The notes under the pieces were generated by a model that had not been told where the DNA came from, did not search any database, and saw only the letters and a list, made by a program, of their open reading frames with translations. A program made the position numbers and the translations under genes. Shown here one piece after another: positions 1-9,510 of a stretch of 64,000 nucleotides of DNA. Source of the stretch: Pseudogracilibacillus sp. (GTDB taxonomy: Bacteria; Bacillota; Bacilli; Bacillales; Amphibacillaceae); assembly GCA_026169815.1 (NCBI GenBank), contig JAPFDT010000048.1, positions 21,143 to 85,142 on the forward strand. Reading direction: 5' to 3'. Within the stretch, counting starts at the first letter, position 1; every line of letters begins with the position of its first letter.

Positions 1-49
1 ATTCCTCTTCATACCAGTTCGTTGCTTGATCTGAGACGTTTATTTTCAT
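1..49 (-). CDS. N-terminus of a HesB/IscA-like (YneR-type) protein, cut by window edge
   Basis: Only the first 16 codons are present, reading MKINVSDQATNWYEEE from an ATG at 49. A strong GGAGGT ribosome binding site lies 7 bases upstream. The start resembles YneR-type HesB-like proteins (MKIxVSDxA...). In B. subtilis yneR lies directly beside plsY (yneS), yneT, parE and parC, which all follow in this window, so the assignment rests on both sequence and gene order. Most of the protein, including any cysteines, lies outside the window, so iron-sulfur function cannot be judged. Confidence 0.6.
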   Translation of the reverse strand, partial: MKINVSDQATNWYEEE

Positions 50-64
50 TGTTGTTACCTCCAG

Positions 65-298
65 TTACTTATTGATCGTTTCCTCTTTTTCGGGAACTAA
101 GTCGACCCCTCCCGGGTGAAATGGATGACATTTTGAAATCCGAGCGATAGTTAAATATGTCCCTTTCAATGCACCAAATCGTTCATAACTTTCAAGACTA
201 TATGCTGAACAAGTCGGATAAAATCGACAAGTAGGAGGCTTTAATCGACTAATATATTTGCGGTAAAACTTAACAATTGCAATGAATATTCGATTCAT
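65..298 (-). CDS. yidD: YidD, membrane protein insertion efficiency factor
   Basis: A 77-residue protein with the hallmark YidD motif [13 protein letters not shown] and the C-terminal HPGGVDLVP motif, at the usual family length. YidD is a small amphipathic protein at the inner face of the membrane that helps YidC-dependent membrane protein insertion. It often sits beside rpmH/rnpA/yidC, but in many Bacillaceae it is elsewhere, as here. It lies 10 bases downstream of folE2 on the same strand, so co-transcription is likely. The identification is firm because of the three conserved cysteines. Confidence 0.93.
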   Translation of the reverse strand: MNRIFIAIVKFYRKYISRLKPPTCRFYPTCSAYSLESYERFGALKGTYLTIARISKCHPFHPGGVDLVPEKEETINK

Positions 299-308
299 AA
301 TCTACTCC

Positions 309-1238
309 TTAATCGTCAGTTGTTTTATCAAATTCAATTATAGCTATCGCATCATGCAAGTGAATCGACTCTTCATTTTCACATGTTACTTTAAACTTCT
401 CTATATATGGTAAGTCATATAAATCAGCAGCAACTAAACGAACGATATCTTCAACAAAACGGGGATTTTCATAAGCTTGTTCTGTTACATTTTTTTCATC
501 AGGTCTTTTTAATACTGGATAAATAATAGCACTCGCATTACTTTCTGCTGCATGAAGTAATGCTTCTTTCCAATCAACTTTGTAATCATGAAAGTCATCT
601 GTAAAAGTAACTTCCATCGTTACTTTACCTCGCTGACTATGAGCACTATATTCACTAATTTCTTTGGAACAAGGACATAACGTTGTAACATATGTTGTTA
701 AAGAGGCACTTAATCTTTGTTGTTCTTTATTTTTATATTCAATTTTTGTTGTTGCTTCGGCATGGTTTAAACCAGCACTTCCTGAAGATGGACCTTTTCT
801 TTCGAAAAACCAAGGATATTGCACTTCAATTGTCACATCTTCTTGATTAAGTCTTCCTTTTAATTGTTCAGAAAACTGTAATAAAGATGTAAAATCAACT
901 TGAAACCCACCATTATTTGATTGCTCTATTTGCTCTAAAAAGCGACTCATATTAGTACCTTTATTTTTTCGATTAACTTGTGCTGTTAATTTAAATGTAC
1001 CAATCGATGTTTGGATTGTTGGCGTAATAGAGCTATTAATAACAACTGGATATTTTACATTGCTTATACCAACTTCTTTTATATCAAATAAAAAATCTTT
1101 TTCAGTATTTTGTAAATCAGCCATGTCAGCTTTTTTAGTAGGCTTTGTTTTCGGCCCTGGTTCGACCGATCCGAATAAAATATGACGTTCCGCTTTATTC
1201 GGTAGTTTTCTATGTGAACGTGTTTCGATTTTATTCAT
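309..1238 (-). CDS. folE2: GTP cyclohydrolase FolE2 (type IB)
   Basis: A 309-residue protein of the FolE2/COG1469 family, which converts GTP to 7,8-dihydroneopterin triphosphate, the first step of folate synthesis. The conserved cysteine segment TTLCPCSKEISEYSAHSQRG near residue 190 supplies the metal-ligand Cys. The ATG start follows an AAGGGAG site. FolE2 enzymes can use metals other than zinc and in several bacteria are controlled by Zur. I looked for a Zur-type palindrome in the 77 bases between this gene and plsY and did not see a convincing one. It is transcribed towards yidD. Confidence 0.93.
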   Translation of the reverse strand: MNKIETRSHRKLPNKAERHILFGSVEPGPKTKPTKKADMADLQNTEKDFLFDIKEVGISNVKYPVVINSSITPTIQTSIGTFKLTAQVNRKNKGTNMSRFLEQIEQSNNGGFQVDFTSLLQFSEQLKGRLNQEDVTIEVQYPWFFERKGPSSGSAGLNHAEATTKIEYKNKEQQRLSASLTTYVTTLCPCSKEISEYSAHSQRGKVTMEVTFTDDFHDYKVDWKEALLHAAESNASAIIYPVLKRPDEKNVTEQAYENPRFVEDIVRLVAADLYDLPYIEKFKVTCENEESIHLHDAIAIIEFDKTTDD

Positions 1239-1314
1239 AGTAATCTCCCTTACGGCAATTATTTAACTCAATAAAAGTATATGATATTGTAGCGGTCTGT
1301 TCAATAATAATGTA

Positions 1315-1908
1315 CTACATCCACGTTATTTTAGGTTCTTCTTTATTAATAATACGTTTTATATTTTCTCTGTGACGATAAACAACAAAAACAGTTAAAA
1401 TATTAATTAAACTAAATAACAATAAATCATTTAGGAAAAATGAAATAATCGTTGCTACAACACCAGTAAGCATAGATGCTAAAGATACATATTTAAATAA
1501 ATATAGTGTTAGAATAAATGTAACAAGGATAGCTAAAAATAATAAAGGATTAACTCCTAAAATAATCCCACCAGAAGTAGCTACTGCTTTTCCACCTTTA
1601 AAACGAGCGAATATCGGATAAGTATGTCCTACTACAGCAAAAATTCCAATAATAAGTCGTATGACATCCACTTCAAAGAAGAAGCTAGCAAATAATGGAA
1701 TAAGTGTAGCGAGCGTACCTTTTAAAATATCGGCAAGTGTTACGATAATACCTGCCTTTGTTCCAAGGACACGAAAAGCGTTCGTTGCTCCTAAATTTCC
1801 ACTACCATGTTCACGAACATCTATCTGATAGCCAACTTTCCCAACAATTAAAGCAAAGGGAATAGAGCCTAATAAATAAGCAATTAAGCCAAAAATTACA
1901 TATTCCAT
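1315..1908 (-). CDS. plsY: acyl-phosphate:glycerol-3-phosphate acyltransferase PlsY
   Basis: A 197-residue multi-pass membrane protein. PlsY transfers the acyl group from acyl-phosphate to glycerol-3-phosphate, the first committed step of phosphatidic acid synthesis. The family motifs are visible: [15 protein letters not shown] near residue 35 and [12 protein letters not shown] near residue 105, with about five hydrophobic segments. It is the yneS position of B. subtilis, next to the divergent CoA-binding protein gene. Confidence 0.95.
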   Translation of the reverse strand: MEYVIFGLIAYLLGSIPFALIVGKVGYQIDVREHGSGNLGATNAFRVLGTKAGIIVTLADILKGTLATLIPLFASFFFEVDVIRLIIGIFAVVGHTYPIFARFKGGKAVATSGGIILGVNPLLFLAILVTFILTLYLFKYVSLASMLTGVVATIISFFLNDLLLFSLINILTVFVVYRHRENIKRIINKEEPKITWM

Positions 1909-2123
1909 TGCAAGCCCACTTTCTATTAATTTATATTTTTACATTACTTATTAGTTTATCATATTTTTTGCATAAATCTATAGAGCCTAGTCGTTTACAA
2001 TGAAATTATTTATAGTTTACTATTAATAAACTTTATCTCTTAATCTATTATTTACAACTTTAGCTTATAATGTGGTAGTATAAGGATAGAGACAATCGTT
2101 TATACATAAAGGGGTGTTAGATT

Positions 2124-2543
2124 ATGACATGGAAAAATCCTGAAAATAATGAAATTGCTGACGTTCTTCAAACAGCTAAAAAAATTGCTGTTGTAGGATT
2201 ATCGGACAAACCTGATCGGACGTCTTACCAAATATCAAAAGCGATGCAAGATGTGGGATATAAGATCATTCCTGTTAATCCGGCAATCGATGCAGTATTA
2301 GGAGAAAAAGCGTATGATTCTTTAAGCGACATAGAAGAATCAATTGATATTATTAACGTGTTCAGACGTTCAGAATTTTTATTAGATGTAGCAAACGATG
2401 TATTACAAACAAATTGTAAGGTTTTTTGGGCACAACAAGGAGTTGTGAATGAAGAAGCTTACAAATTATTGAAAGAAAATGATTTTACTGTAATAATGGA
2501 TTTATGTATTAAAGTAGCACACGCAGTTTTACCTAGAAATTAA
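2124..2543 (+). CDS. CoA-binding Rossmann-fold protein (YneT-like)
   Basis: A 139-residue single-domain protein of the CoA-binding family (COG1832). The N-terminal part carries a Rossmann nucleotide-binding pattern (KIAVVGLSDKPDRTSYQ) and the middle VNPAIDAVLGEKAY segment typical of YneT/YccU proteins. The ATG is preceded by AAGGGGTG. It is monocistronic, with a terminator right after it and plsY divergent. The physiological role of the family is not established; CoA or another nucleotide is the presumed ligand. Confidence 0.85.
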   Translation: MTWKNPENNEIADVLQTAKKIAVVGLSDKPDRTSYQISKAMQDVGYKIIPVNPAIDAVLGEKAYDSLSDIEESIDIINVFRRSEFLLDVANDVLQTNCKVFWAQQGVVNEEAYKLLKENDFTVIMDLCIKVAHAVLPRN

Positions 2544-2562
2544 TATATATTTACGGTATATT

Positions 2563-2599
2563 AAAAAAGGGATGACATTATAAGGTCATCTCTTTTTAT
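2563..2599 (+). terminator. rho-independent terminator after the CoA-binding protein gene
   Basis: Inverted arms GGGATGAC and GTCATCTC separated by 8 bases, followed by a run of five T, 20 bases after the stop codon. The A-run on the upstream side could let it work weakly in the other direction. Confidence 0.85.
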
Positions 2600-2714
2600 T
2601 CGCTTTATTTTTTTGAAATTATAACTATAATAAACATATCAACTTACAATATAATATGAAAATAATAAAGTACACTTGAAAAAGCAATGATTATTAAAAG
2701 GAGTCGATGACCGA

Positions 2715-4652
2715 GTGACAGATGCTTCCATTAACTATACAGAAGAATCTATTCAAGTATTAGAAGGTTTAGATGCCGTTAGAAAAAGACCAGCAATGTA
2801 TATCGGTAGTACTGATGTAAAAGGGTTACATCATCTAGTTTATGAAATTATTGATAATGCGGTAGACGAAGCATTATCGGGTTACGGAAATGAAATCGAT
2901 GTAACGATACATGCGGATAAAAGTATTTCAATTCGTGATAATGGGCGAGGAATTCCTACAGGGATGCATGAAACAGGTAAACCAACTACGGAAGTTATTT
3001 TTACAGTTTTGCATGCTGGTGGAAAATTCGGACAAGGTGGATATAAATCAAGTGGTGGTCTTCATGGTGTAGGTGCTGCTGTCGTAAATGCATTATCCGA
3101 ATGGTTAGAAGTAACAACCTACCGTAACGGCGAAGAGTATCATCAATACTTTGAAGCAGGTGGAAAACCAACAACAAGTTTAGAGTTTAAAGGTAACACA
3201 ACGAAAAAAGGTTCGATTATCCGCTTCAAACCAGATCCAGCTATTTTTTCTACAGTAGATTTTAAATTAGAAACGATTAGTGATCGTTTAAGAGAATCTG
3301 CTTTTTTATTTAATCAATTAAAAATTACGTTAAAAGATGAACGAACCGACTTTGAAGAAGTATATGAATATGAAAATGGATTACAATCTTTTATTGAATA
3401 TTTGAATGAAGGTAAAGATGGCTTACATGACATCATTACTTTTAGTGGTGAACAACAAGGAATCGAGTTAGACTTTGCATTCCAATTCAGTGATAGCTAT
3501 GTAGAAAATATGCATTCATTTGTAAACCATGTTCGTACAAAAGATGGTGGAACACATGAAGTTGGTGCTCGTACAGCTATTACAAGAACATTTAATGAAT
3601 ATGCACGACGCAATGACTTTTTAAAAGAAAAAGATAAAAACTTAGATGGTAATGATATAAGGGAAGGTTTAACAGCAATTGTATCGATTCGTGTTCCTGA
3701 AGCATTGTTACAGTTTGAAGGGCAAACGAAGGGTAGATTAGGTACCTCAGAAGCACGTTCTGTTGTAGATTCGATCGTATCAGAAAAATTAACCTATTTT
3801 CTTGAAGAAAATCGAGAAGTCGCTAAATCATTAATTACGAAGTCTGTTCAAGCAAAAGAAGCTAGAGAAGCTGCGCAAAAGGCTCGAGAAGATGCAAGAA
3901 GTGGTAAAAAAAGACGTCGTAATGACACACTACTAAGCGGAAAATTAACTCCTGCCCAATCTCGTGATGCTTCTAAAAATGAACTATTTCTAGTCGAAGG
4001 TGATTCTGCTGGAGGTTCGGCTAAACAGGGAAGGGATCGTGTTTTCCAAGCAATCCTACCTTTAAGAGGTAAAGTAGTGAATACGGAAAAAGCTAAATTA
4101 GAAGACATTATGAAAAATGAAGAAATCGCAACGATTATTCATACAGTTGGCGCAGGTGTAGGGGCAGACTTCAACCAAGAAGACAGTCGCTATGATAAAG
4201 TTATCATTATGACGGATGCCGATACAGATGGTGCCCATATTCAAGTGTTATTACTTACTTTCTTTTACCGTTACATGCGACCATTAATTGAAGCAGGTAA
4301 AGTATATATCGCATTACCTCCTTTATATAAAGTCTCAAAAGGAAAAGGTAAGAAAGAACAAGTTATCTATGCGTGGAGCGACGAAGAAATGAAAGTAGCT
4401 ACGAAAGAGTTAAAATCTGGTTATATGGTACAGCGTTATAAAGGTTTAGGGGAAATGAATGCAGATCAATTATGGGAAACAACAATGAACCCTGAATCAA
4501 GAACATTAGTAAGAGTTACCTTGGAAAACATGGCACAAGCAGAAAGACGTGTCACAACATTAATGGGCGATAAAGTATCACCGAGAAGAACATGGATAGA
4601 AGAAAATGTTGCGTTTGGATTAGAGGAAGATGATACTCTTTTAGACAAATAA
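2715..4652 (+). CDS. parE: DNA topoisomerase IV subunit B (ParE)
   Basis: A 645-residue type II topoisomerase ATPase subunit; with ParC it decatenates daughter chromosomes. The GHKL ATPase motifs DNAVDEA and DNGRGIP are near residues 48 and 74, GGLHGVGAAVVNA near 113, and the Toprim motifs EGDSAGG (about 427) and TDADTDGAH (about 504) carry the Mg-binding acidic residues. The C-terminal QRYKGLGEMNADQLWETTMNP block is typical. Translation most likely starts at GTG 2715; the upstream ATG at 2708 opens only a 3-codon frame that ends inside the start region. It forms an operon with parC 40 bases downstream. ParE rather than GyrB is indicated by the partner and the B. subtilis gene order. Confidence 0.95.
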   Translation: MTDASINYTEESIQVLEGLDAVRKRPAMYIGSTDVKGLHHLVYEIIDNAVDEALSGYGNEIDVTIHADKSISIRDNGRGIPTGMHETGKPTTEVIFTVLHAGGKFGQGGYKSSGGLHGVGAAVVNALSEWLEVTTYRNGEEYHQYFEAGGKPTTSLEFKGNTTKKGSIIRFKPDPAIFSTVDFKLETISDRLRESAFLFNQLKITLKDERTDFEEVYEYENGLQSFIEYLNEGKDGLHDIITFSGEQQGIELDFAFQFSDSYVENMHSFVNHVRTKDGGTHEVGARTAITRTFNEYARRNDFLKEKDKNLDGNDIREGLTAIVSIRVPEALLQFEGQTKGRLGTSEARSVVDSIVSEKLTYFLEENREVAKSLITKSVQAKEAREAAQKAREDARSGKKRRRNDTLLSGKLTPAQSRDASKNELFLVEGDSAGGSAKQGRDRVFQAILPLRGKVVNTEKAKLEDIMKNEEIATIIHTVGAGVGADFNQEDSRYDKVIIMTDADTDGAHIQVLLLTFFYRYMRPLIEAGKVYIALPPLYKVSKGKGKKEQVIYAWSDEEMKVATKELKSGYMVQRYKGLGEMNADQLWETTMNPESRTLVRVTLENMAQAERRVTTLMGDKVSPRRTWIEENVAFGLEEDDTLLDK

Positions 4653-4692
4653 GCAATTAGAAGACGTGATTGGGAAATAAAGGAGAATTTGA

Positions 4693-7137
4693 ATGTCTCA
4701 AGGAAAACAATTTGTAGATTTACCTTTGGAAGAAGTAATCGGGGATAGGTTTGGACGCTATAGTAAATATATTATTCAAGATAGAGCGCTTCCCGACGTT
4801 CGAGATGGACTCAAACCGGTACAAAGACGTATTTTATATGCAATGCATGAAGATGGTAATACATTTGATAAAAATTTTAGAAAAGCTGCCAAAACAGTCG
4901 GAACCGTAATCGGAAATTATCACCCTCATGGAGATACATCTGTTTATGATGCGATGGTTCGCTTAAGTCAAGATTGGAAAATGCGCCACGAATTAATTGA
5001 AATGCATGGAAACAACGGAAGTATCGATGGCGATCCGGCTGCAGCGATGCGTTATACAGAAGCAAGATTAGCAAAAGTAACAACAGAGTTATTAAGAGAC
5101 ATAGATAAAGATACAGTTGATTTAGTACAAAACTTCGATGATACACATTTTGAACCAACCGTTTTTCCAGCTAAAATACCAAATTTATTAATAAATGGCT
5201 CTACCGGTATTTCAGCAGGTTATGCAACGAACATACCTCCACATAATTTAGCGGAAGTAATCGATGCAGTTATGTTAAAAATCGACAAACCTAATGCATC
5301 TTTAGATGAAATTATGACAAAAATGCAAGGTCCCGATTTTCCTACAGGAGGAATTGTTCAAGGTATTGATGGTATTCGTCAAGCTTTTGAAACAGGAAAA
5401 GGACGTATAGTTTTACGCGGAAAAGCTGAAATCGAAAAGTTACGCGGAAACCGAGAGCAAATTATTATTACTGAAATTCCTTTTGATGTTAATAAAGCTA
5501 ACCTTGTCCGGAAGATGGATGAATTAAATGCAGACCGTAAAGTAGAAGGTATAGCAGAAGTTCGTGATGAAACAGATCGAACTGGATTAAGAATTGTTAT
5601 TGAGTTAAAACGAAATGCTGATAGTGAAGGAATTTTGAATTATTTATATAAAAATACCGATTTACAAGTACTCTTCCACTACAATATGGTTGCTATTGAG
5701 GATCGTACGCCTAAACTATTATCATTAACAGAAATATTAGATGCCTACATTAATCATCAAATTGATGTTGTGACGAGGCAAACGACATATGATTTACGAA
5801 AAGCAACTGAACGTGAGCATATTGTAGATGGTTTAATTAAAGCTATCTCAATTTTAGATGAACTAATTCAAACGATAAGAGAGTCGAAAAACAAAGCAGA
5901 TGCTAAAGCTAATATTATAGCTGCTTACGGATTTTCAGATGAACAAGCTGAAGCAATTTTAGCTTTACAGTTATACCGTTTAACAAATACAGACATTACC
6001 CAACTAACAGAAGAAAAAGAAACATTAAACAAGAAAATTGCTCAATATGAAGCAATTTTAGCAAGTCCGAAAAAACTATTACAATCAATTAAACAAGATT
6101 TACGTCAAATAAAAAAATCATACGCTAATGAACGACTAACGATAATTGAAGATGAAATTGAAGAAATTAAAATCAATATAGAAGTGACAGTACCACAAGA
6201 GACATGTATCGTTTCTGTAACAGAAGAAGGATATATTAAACGTACTAGCTTACGTTCTTATGGTGCTTCAAATAAAGATGATTTAATGATGAAGTTCACA
6301 GATAATCTTGTACGTTTAATCGAGCTGGAAACGACCGACTCAATTTTACTATTTACTAATTTAGGAAAATATGTTTGTATCCCGGTTCATGAATTATCAG
6401 AAATCCGTTGGAAAGATATGGGGAACCACCTTTCAAACCTGACAACATTTGAAGCGAATGAACGAGTAGTAAATTGTATTCCAATACGAGAATTTACTAA
6501 TCAACAATATCTTACTTTTGTTACTCGAAATGGAATGATAAAGAAAACAGAACTAGACGTTTATCAATCTCCACGTTTCACTCGGAGTCTAATTGCATTA
6601 AATTTACGAGAAGAAGATGAATTAGTAAATGTTTTTGTAACGAATGGAGAAGACGATATCTTTATTGCTACTTATTTAGGGTATGGGTTATGGTTTAATG
6701 AAAGTGAAGTATCACCAGTGGGACAAAGAGCATTAGGTGTCATTGGTATTCAGTTAAAAGATGATGATTATGTTGTAAGTGGATTACTCATTAACGAAGC
6801 GGAGCAACCTAATTTAATTGTTGCCACACAAAGAGGCGCTTGTAAACGAATGAAATTAACTGAATTTGAACGTGCAACACGAGCAAGAAGAGGAGCAACA
6901 ATGCTTCGTGAATTAAAAACAAAGCCACATCGTTTAATCGGTTTTTTCACGCTCCAGAAAGAAGAACAGCTTATTTTTAAAACAGATAAAGATCAAGTCA
7001 TTACGACGACACCATTCGAACTACCAGTAAGTGATCGAAATAGTAATGGTTCATTTGTAATTGATGTAGATACCGAAGGCAATATTATATCTGTGAGGCA
7101 AGATGTTAGTTACGAACAACCTTTTATAGAAGAATAA
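4693..7137 (+). CDS. parC: DNA topoisomerase IV subunit A (ParC)
   Basis: An 814-residue breakage-reunion subunit. The catalytic tyrosine is Tyr121 in AAMRYTEARLAK. The quinolone-resistance region reads HPHGDTSVYDAM around residues 77-88, with Thr82 where many species have Ser. A coiled-coil segment follows (about 430-490), then a C-terminal beta-propeller domain with repeated basic/GxY blocks from about residue 500. The start ATG follows AAAGGAG by 5 bases. Cotranscribed with parE; a terminator follows 15 bases after the stop. Confidence 0.95.
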   Translation: MSQGKQFVDLPLEEVIGDRFGRYSKYIIQDRALPDVRDGLKPVQRRILYAMHEDGNTFDKNFRKAAKTVGTVIGNYHPHGDTSVYDAMVRLSQDWKMRHELIEMHGNNGSIDGDPAAAMRYTEARLAKVTTELLRDIDKDTVDLVQNFDDTHFEPTVFPAKIPNLLINGSTGISAGYATNIPPHNLAEVIDAVMLKIDKPNASLDEIMTKMQGPDFPTGGIVQGIDGIRQAFETGKGRIVLRGKAEIEKLRGNREQIIITEIPFDVNKANLVRKMDELNADRKVEGIAEVRDETDRTGLRIVIELKRNADSEGILNYLYKNTDLQVLFHYNMVAIEDRTPKLLSLTEILDAYINHQIDVVTRQTTYDLRKATEREHIVDGLIKAISILDELIQTIRESKNKADAKANIIAAYGFSDEQAEAILALQLYRLTNTDITQLTEEKETLNKKIAQYEAILASPKKLLQSIKQDLRQIKKSYANERLTIIEDEIEEIKINIEVTVPQETCIVSVTEEGYIKRTSLRSYGASNKDDLMMKFTDNLVRLIELETTDSILLFTNLGKYVCIPVHELSEIRWKDMGNHLSNLTTFEANERVVNCIPIREFTNQQYLTFVTRNGMIKKTELDVYQSPRFTRSLIALNLREEDELVNVFVTNGEDDIFIATYLGYGLWFNESEVSPVGQRALGVIGIQLKDDDYVVSGLLINEAEQPNLIVATQRGACKRMKLTEFERATRARRGATMLRELKTKPHRLIGFFTLQKEEQLIFKTDKDQVITTTPFELPVSDRNSNGSFVIDVDTEGNIISVRQDVSYEQPFIEE

Positions 7138-7151
7138 TAGCTAAATAATAT

Positions 7152-7205
7152 TAAATCGTTGTACATATACTCAAAATGAAGAAGATGTGCAACGATTTAT
7201 TTTAT
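7152..7205 (+). terminator. terminator of parE-parC
   Basis: Arms of about 13 bases (AAATCGTTGTACAT with ATGTGCAACGATTT, one G-T pair) around a 19-base loop, followed by a T-rich stretch, just after parC. Confidence 0.8.
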
Positions 7206-7302
7206 TATCCTCGTTATTGCGACATCTCTTTTTATTATTTAGAAAATGTGCTAATCTTAATGTATCAATTACGATACTATAAATGTTGTAAGGGGGATGA
7301 GA

Positions 7303-8445
7303 ATGGACTTCACTTATACGAAAGAGCAAGAAATGATTCGTCAGCTAGCGAAAGAATTTTCAGAAGATGTCATTAAACCGAGAGCAATTGACATTGATAA
7401 ACATGCAACTTTTCCGTTAGATATTTTTCAAGAAATGGGAAGGTTAGGTTTAATGGGAATTCCTATATCTGAAGACTATGGTGGTTCAAGTGGTGACACA
7501 ATTTCTTATGCTTTAGCAGTTGAGGAAATTGGTAAGGTTTGTGGGAGTACTGGATTAAGTTATGCTGCTGCAGTATCTTTAGGAGCAAGCCCTATACAAA
7601 TGTTTGGAACAGAAGAACAGAAAGAGGAATTTTTAGTACCACTTGCAAGAGGAAAAGCACTAGGATCATTTGGATTAACGGAACCAAATGCTGGTTCTGA
7701 TGCGGGAGGAACGCAAACTACTGCTGAATTAAGTGGTAACGAGTATATTTTGAACGGTGAGAAATGTTTTATTACAAATGCTAGTTATGCAGACACTATA
7801 ATTGTAACCGCTGTCACTGGAAAGACAGCACAGGGTCGATCGATTATATCAGCTATTCTAGTACCTACTGACACAGCTGGAGTCACAATTACGAGTAATT
7901 ATGACAAAATGGGAGTAAGAGGATCTGATACAGCGGAAATCGTATTAAATAACGTACGAGTTCCACAAACGAACTTATTAGGAGATCCTCAAGCAGGATT
8001 TAAACAGTTTTTGTCAACTTTAGACGGCGGAAGAATTTCAATTGGTGCACTTGGAGTAGGTATCGCACAAGCATCTTTAGATAAAGCCTTACAATATGCA
8101 AAAGAACGGAAACAATTTGGTAAATCGCTCTCATCCTTCCAAGCGATTCAATTTAAGCTAGCAGATATGGCTATGGAAGTGGAGTTAGCTCGAACGATGG
8201 TACATAAAGCGGCTTGGCTAAAAGATGAAGGTAAACCATTCTCTAAAGAATCGGCGTATGCCAAATTATTTGCAACTGAGACGGCCGTTCGCTCAGCTGA
8301 TGAAGCAATTCAAATTCATGGTGGCTACGGTTATATGCGTGAATATGAAGTAGAACGATATTTACGTGATGCTAAACTACTCGTCATAGGAGAAGGTACG
8401 TCTGAAATTCAACGACTTGTTATCGCACGACAATTAGGTTGCTAA
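7303..8445 (+). CDS. acyl-CoA dehydrogenase
   Basis: A 380-residue flavoprotein of the acyl-CoA dehydrogenase family, which oxidises acyl-CoA to trans-2-enoyl-CoA and passes electrons to ETF. Typical blocks: [15 protein letters not shown] (FAD/substrate binding) near residue 125, [17 protein letters not shown] near 265, and [11 protein letters not shown] near the C-terminus, whose Glu is the usual catalytic base. I chose the ATG at 7303 because GGGGG lies 6 bases upstream; an ATG at 7297 is too close. It heads an operon like B. subtilis yngJ-yngE, so isovaleryl-CoA or another branched short-chain acyl-CoA is a plausible substrate, but isovaleryl-CoA dehydrogenases usually place the base elsewhere, so the substrate is left open. 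Confidence 0.9.
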   Translation: MDFTYTKEQEMIRQLAKEFSEDVIKPRAIDIDKHATFPLDIFQEMGRLGLMGIPISEDYGGSSGDTISYALAVEEIGKVCGSTGLSYAAAVSLGASPIQMFGTEEQKEEFLVPLARGKALGSFGLTEPNAGSDAGGTQTTAELSGNEYILNGEKCFITNASYADTIIVTAVTGKTAQGRSIISAILVPTDTAGVTITSNYDKMGVRGSDTAEIVLNNVRVPQTNLLGDPQAGFKQFLSTLDGGRISIGALGVGIAQASLDKALQYAKERKQFGKSLSSFQAIQFKLADMAMEVELARTMVHKAAWLKDEGKPFSKESAYAKLFATETAVRSADEAIQIHGGYGYMREYEVERYLRDAKLLVIGEGTSEIQRLVIARQLGC

Positions 8446-8482
8446 TCTATAAGATATTTAAGATGAATTGGGGGAGATCAAA

Positions 8483-8695
8483 ATGAATGAAATAAAAGCG
8501 AGTATGGCAGGTAGTATGTGGCAAATTAATGTTAAATTAGGAGATGAAGTAAAAGCAGGCGAAGATGTTGCTATTTTAGAATCAATGAAAATGGAAATTC
8601 CCATTGCAACGGAAAAAGACGGAAAAATAGCTGAAATTAAAGTAAATGAAGGAGATTTTATTAACGAAGGTGATGTTATCATCATTTTAGAATAA
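8483..8695 (+). CDS. biotin carboxyl carrier (biotin/lipoyl attachment) domain protein
   Basis: A 70-residue stand-alone biotinyl domain. The biotin-accepting lysine sits in ESMKM, with the surrounding two-fold beta repeat (GDEVKAGEDV ... NEGDFINEGDV). The ATG at 8483 follows GGGGGAG by 6 bases; an upstream in-frame TTG at 8468 has no good site. It corresponds to yngHB of B. subtilis and would carry carboxybiotin to the carboxyltransferase encoded two genes downstream. The biotin carboxylase gene that normally precedes it is not here. Confidence 0.9.
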   Translation: MNEIKASMAGSMWQINVKLGDEVKAGEDVAILESMKMEIPIATEKDGKIAEIKVNEGDFINEGDVIIILE

Positions 8696-8714
8696 TATAA
8701 AAAGGAGCAATAAG

Positions 8715-9497
8715 ATGAGTACATTAATTCAATATGATATATATAGCAGCAATATAGGGGTCATTATTTTAAATCGACCAGATGTTGCAAATGCTTTATC
8801 ACGTCAATTATTGCATGATTTATCAGCAAAAGTTACTGAAATAAATGAAGATAAAAGTATTCGCTGTCTTCTAATTACAGGTGAAGGCATTAAAGCATTT
8901 TCAGCTGGGATTGATTTAAAAGAACGCGAGCAAATGTCAGAAGAGGAAGTAATTGATACATTAAAATTAATTGGTAATACGATCACGTTAATTGAAAATA
9001 TGACAATACCTACTATTGCTGTAATCAACGGAATTGCTCTTGGTGGCGGGTTAGAGTTAGCTTTAGGTTGTGATATGAGAATAGCTTCAGAAGATATCTA
9101 TGTCGGCTTACCAGAAACATCATTAGGAATTATACCAGGAGCAGGTGGAACGCAACGACTAACTAGACTAATAGGTATCGGACAAGCAAAGCGAATGATT
9201 TTTAGTGCAAAAAAAATTATGAGCCATGAAGCATATGCTATTGGACTCGTAGAAGAAATTGTTGAACGACATAATTTATTATCAACAGCCCTACATCGAG
9301 CTGAAATCATTGCAAATAACGCTCCAATCGCAGTTAAACAAGCAAAACAAGCGATTGATAAAGGACTTCACTTATCATTAGAAGAAAGTCTGGGCGTCGA
9401 ACATGAATGTTATAAACAAACACTATCAACGGAAGATCGTTTAGAAGGACTACGTGCTTTTAAAGAAAAAAGAGACCCGAGTTATCAAGGAAAATAA
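8715..9497 (+). CDS. enoyl-CoA hydratase/isomerase family protein (YngF-like)
   Basis: A 260-residue crotonase-fold protein. The oxyanion-hole blocks are visible: SAGIDLKER near residue 62 and ALGGGLELALGCDMRIASE near 106, followed by LPETSLGIIPGAGGTQRL with the Glu and Gly residues of hydratases. The ATG is preceded by AAAAGGAG. Between a biotin carrier and a carboxyltransferase gene it is best read as a methylglutaconyl-CoA hydratase-type enzyme of leucine breakdown, by analogy with yngF. That specificity is inferred from position only. Confidence 0.88.
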   Translation: MSTLIQYDIYSSNIGVIILNRPDVANALSRQLLHDLSAKVTEINEDKSIRCLLITGEGIKAFSAGIDLKEREQMSEEEVIDTLKLIGNTITLIENMTIPTIAVINGIALGGGLELALGCDMRIASEDIYVGLPETSLGIIPGAGGTQRLTRLIGIGQAKRMIFSAKKIMSHEAYAIGLVEEIVERHNLLSTALHRAEIIANNAPIAVKQAKQAIDKGLHLSLEESLGVEHECYKQTLSTEDRLEGLRAFKEKRDPSYQGK

Positions 9498-9510
9498 TGG
9501 GGAGGTAAAT

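Noticed and set aside
1239..1314. Zur operator upstream of folE2
   Set aside because: No convincing inverted repeat of the TCGTAATnATTACGA type.
9454..9510. Extended N-terminus of the carboxyltransferase
   Set aside because: It would overlap the enoyl-CoA hydratase gene, and the strong GGGGAGGT site is placed for ATG 9511.
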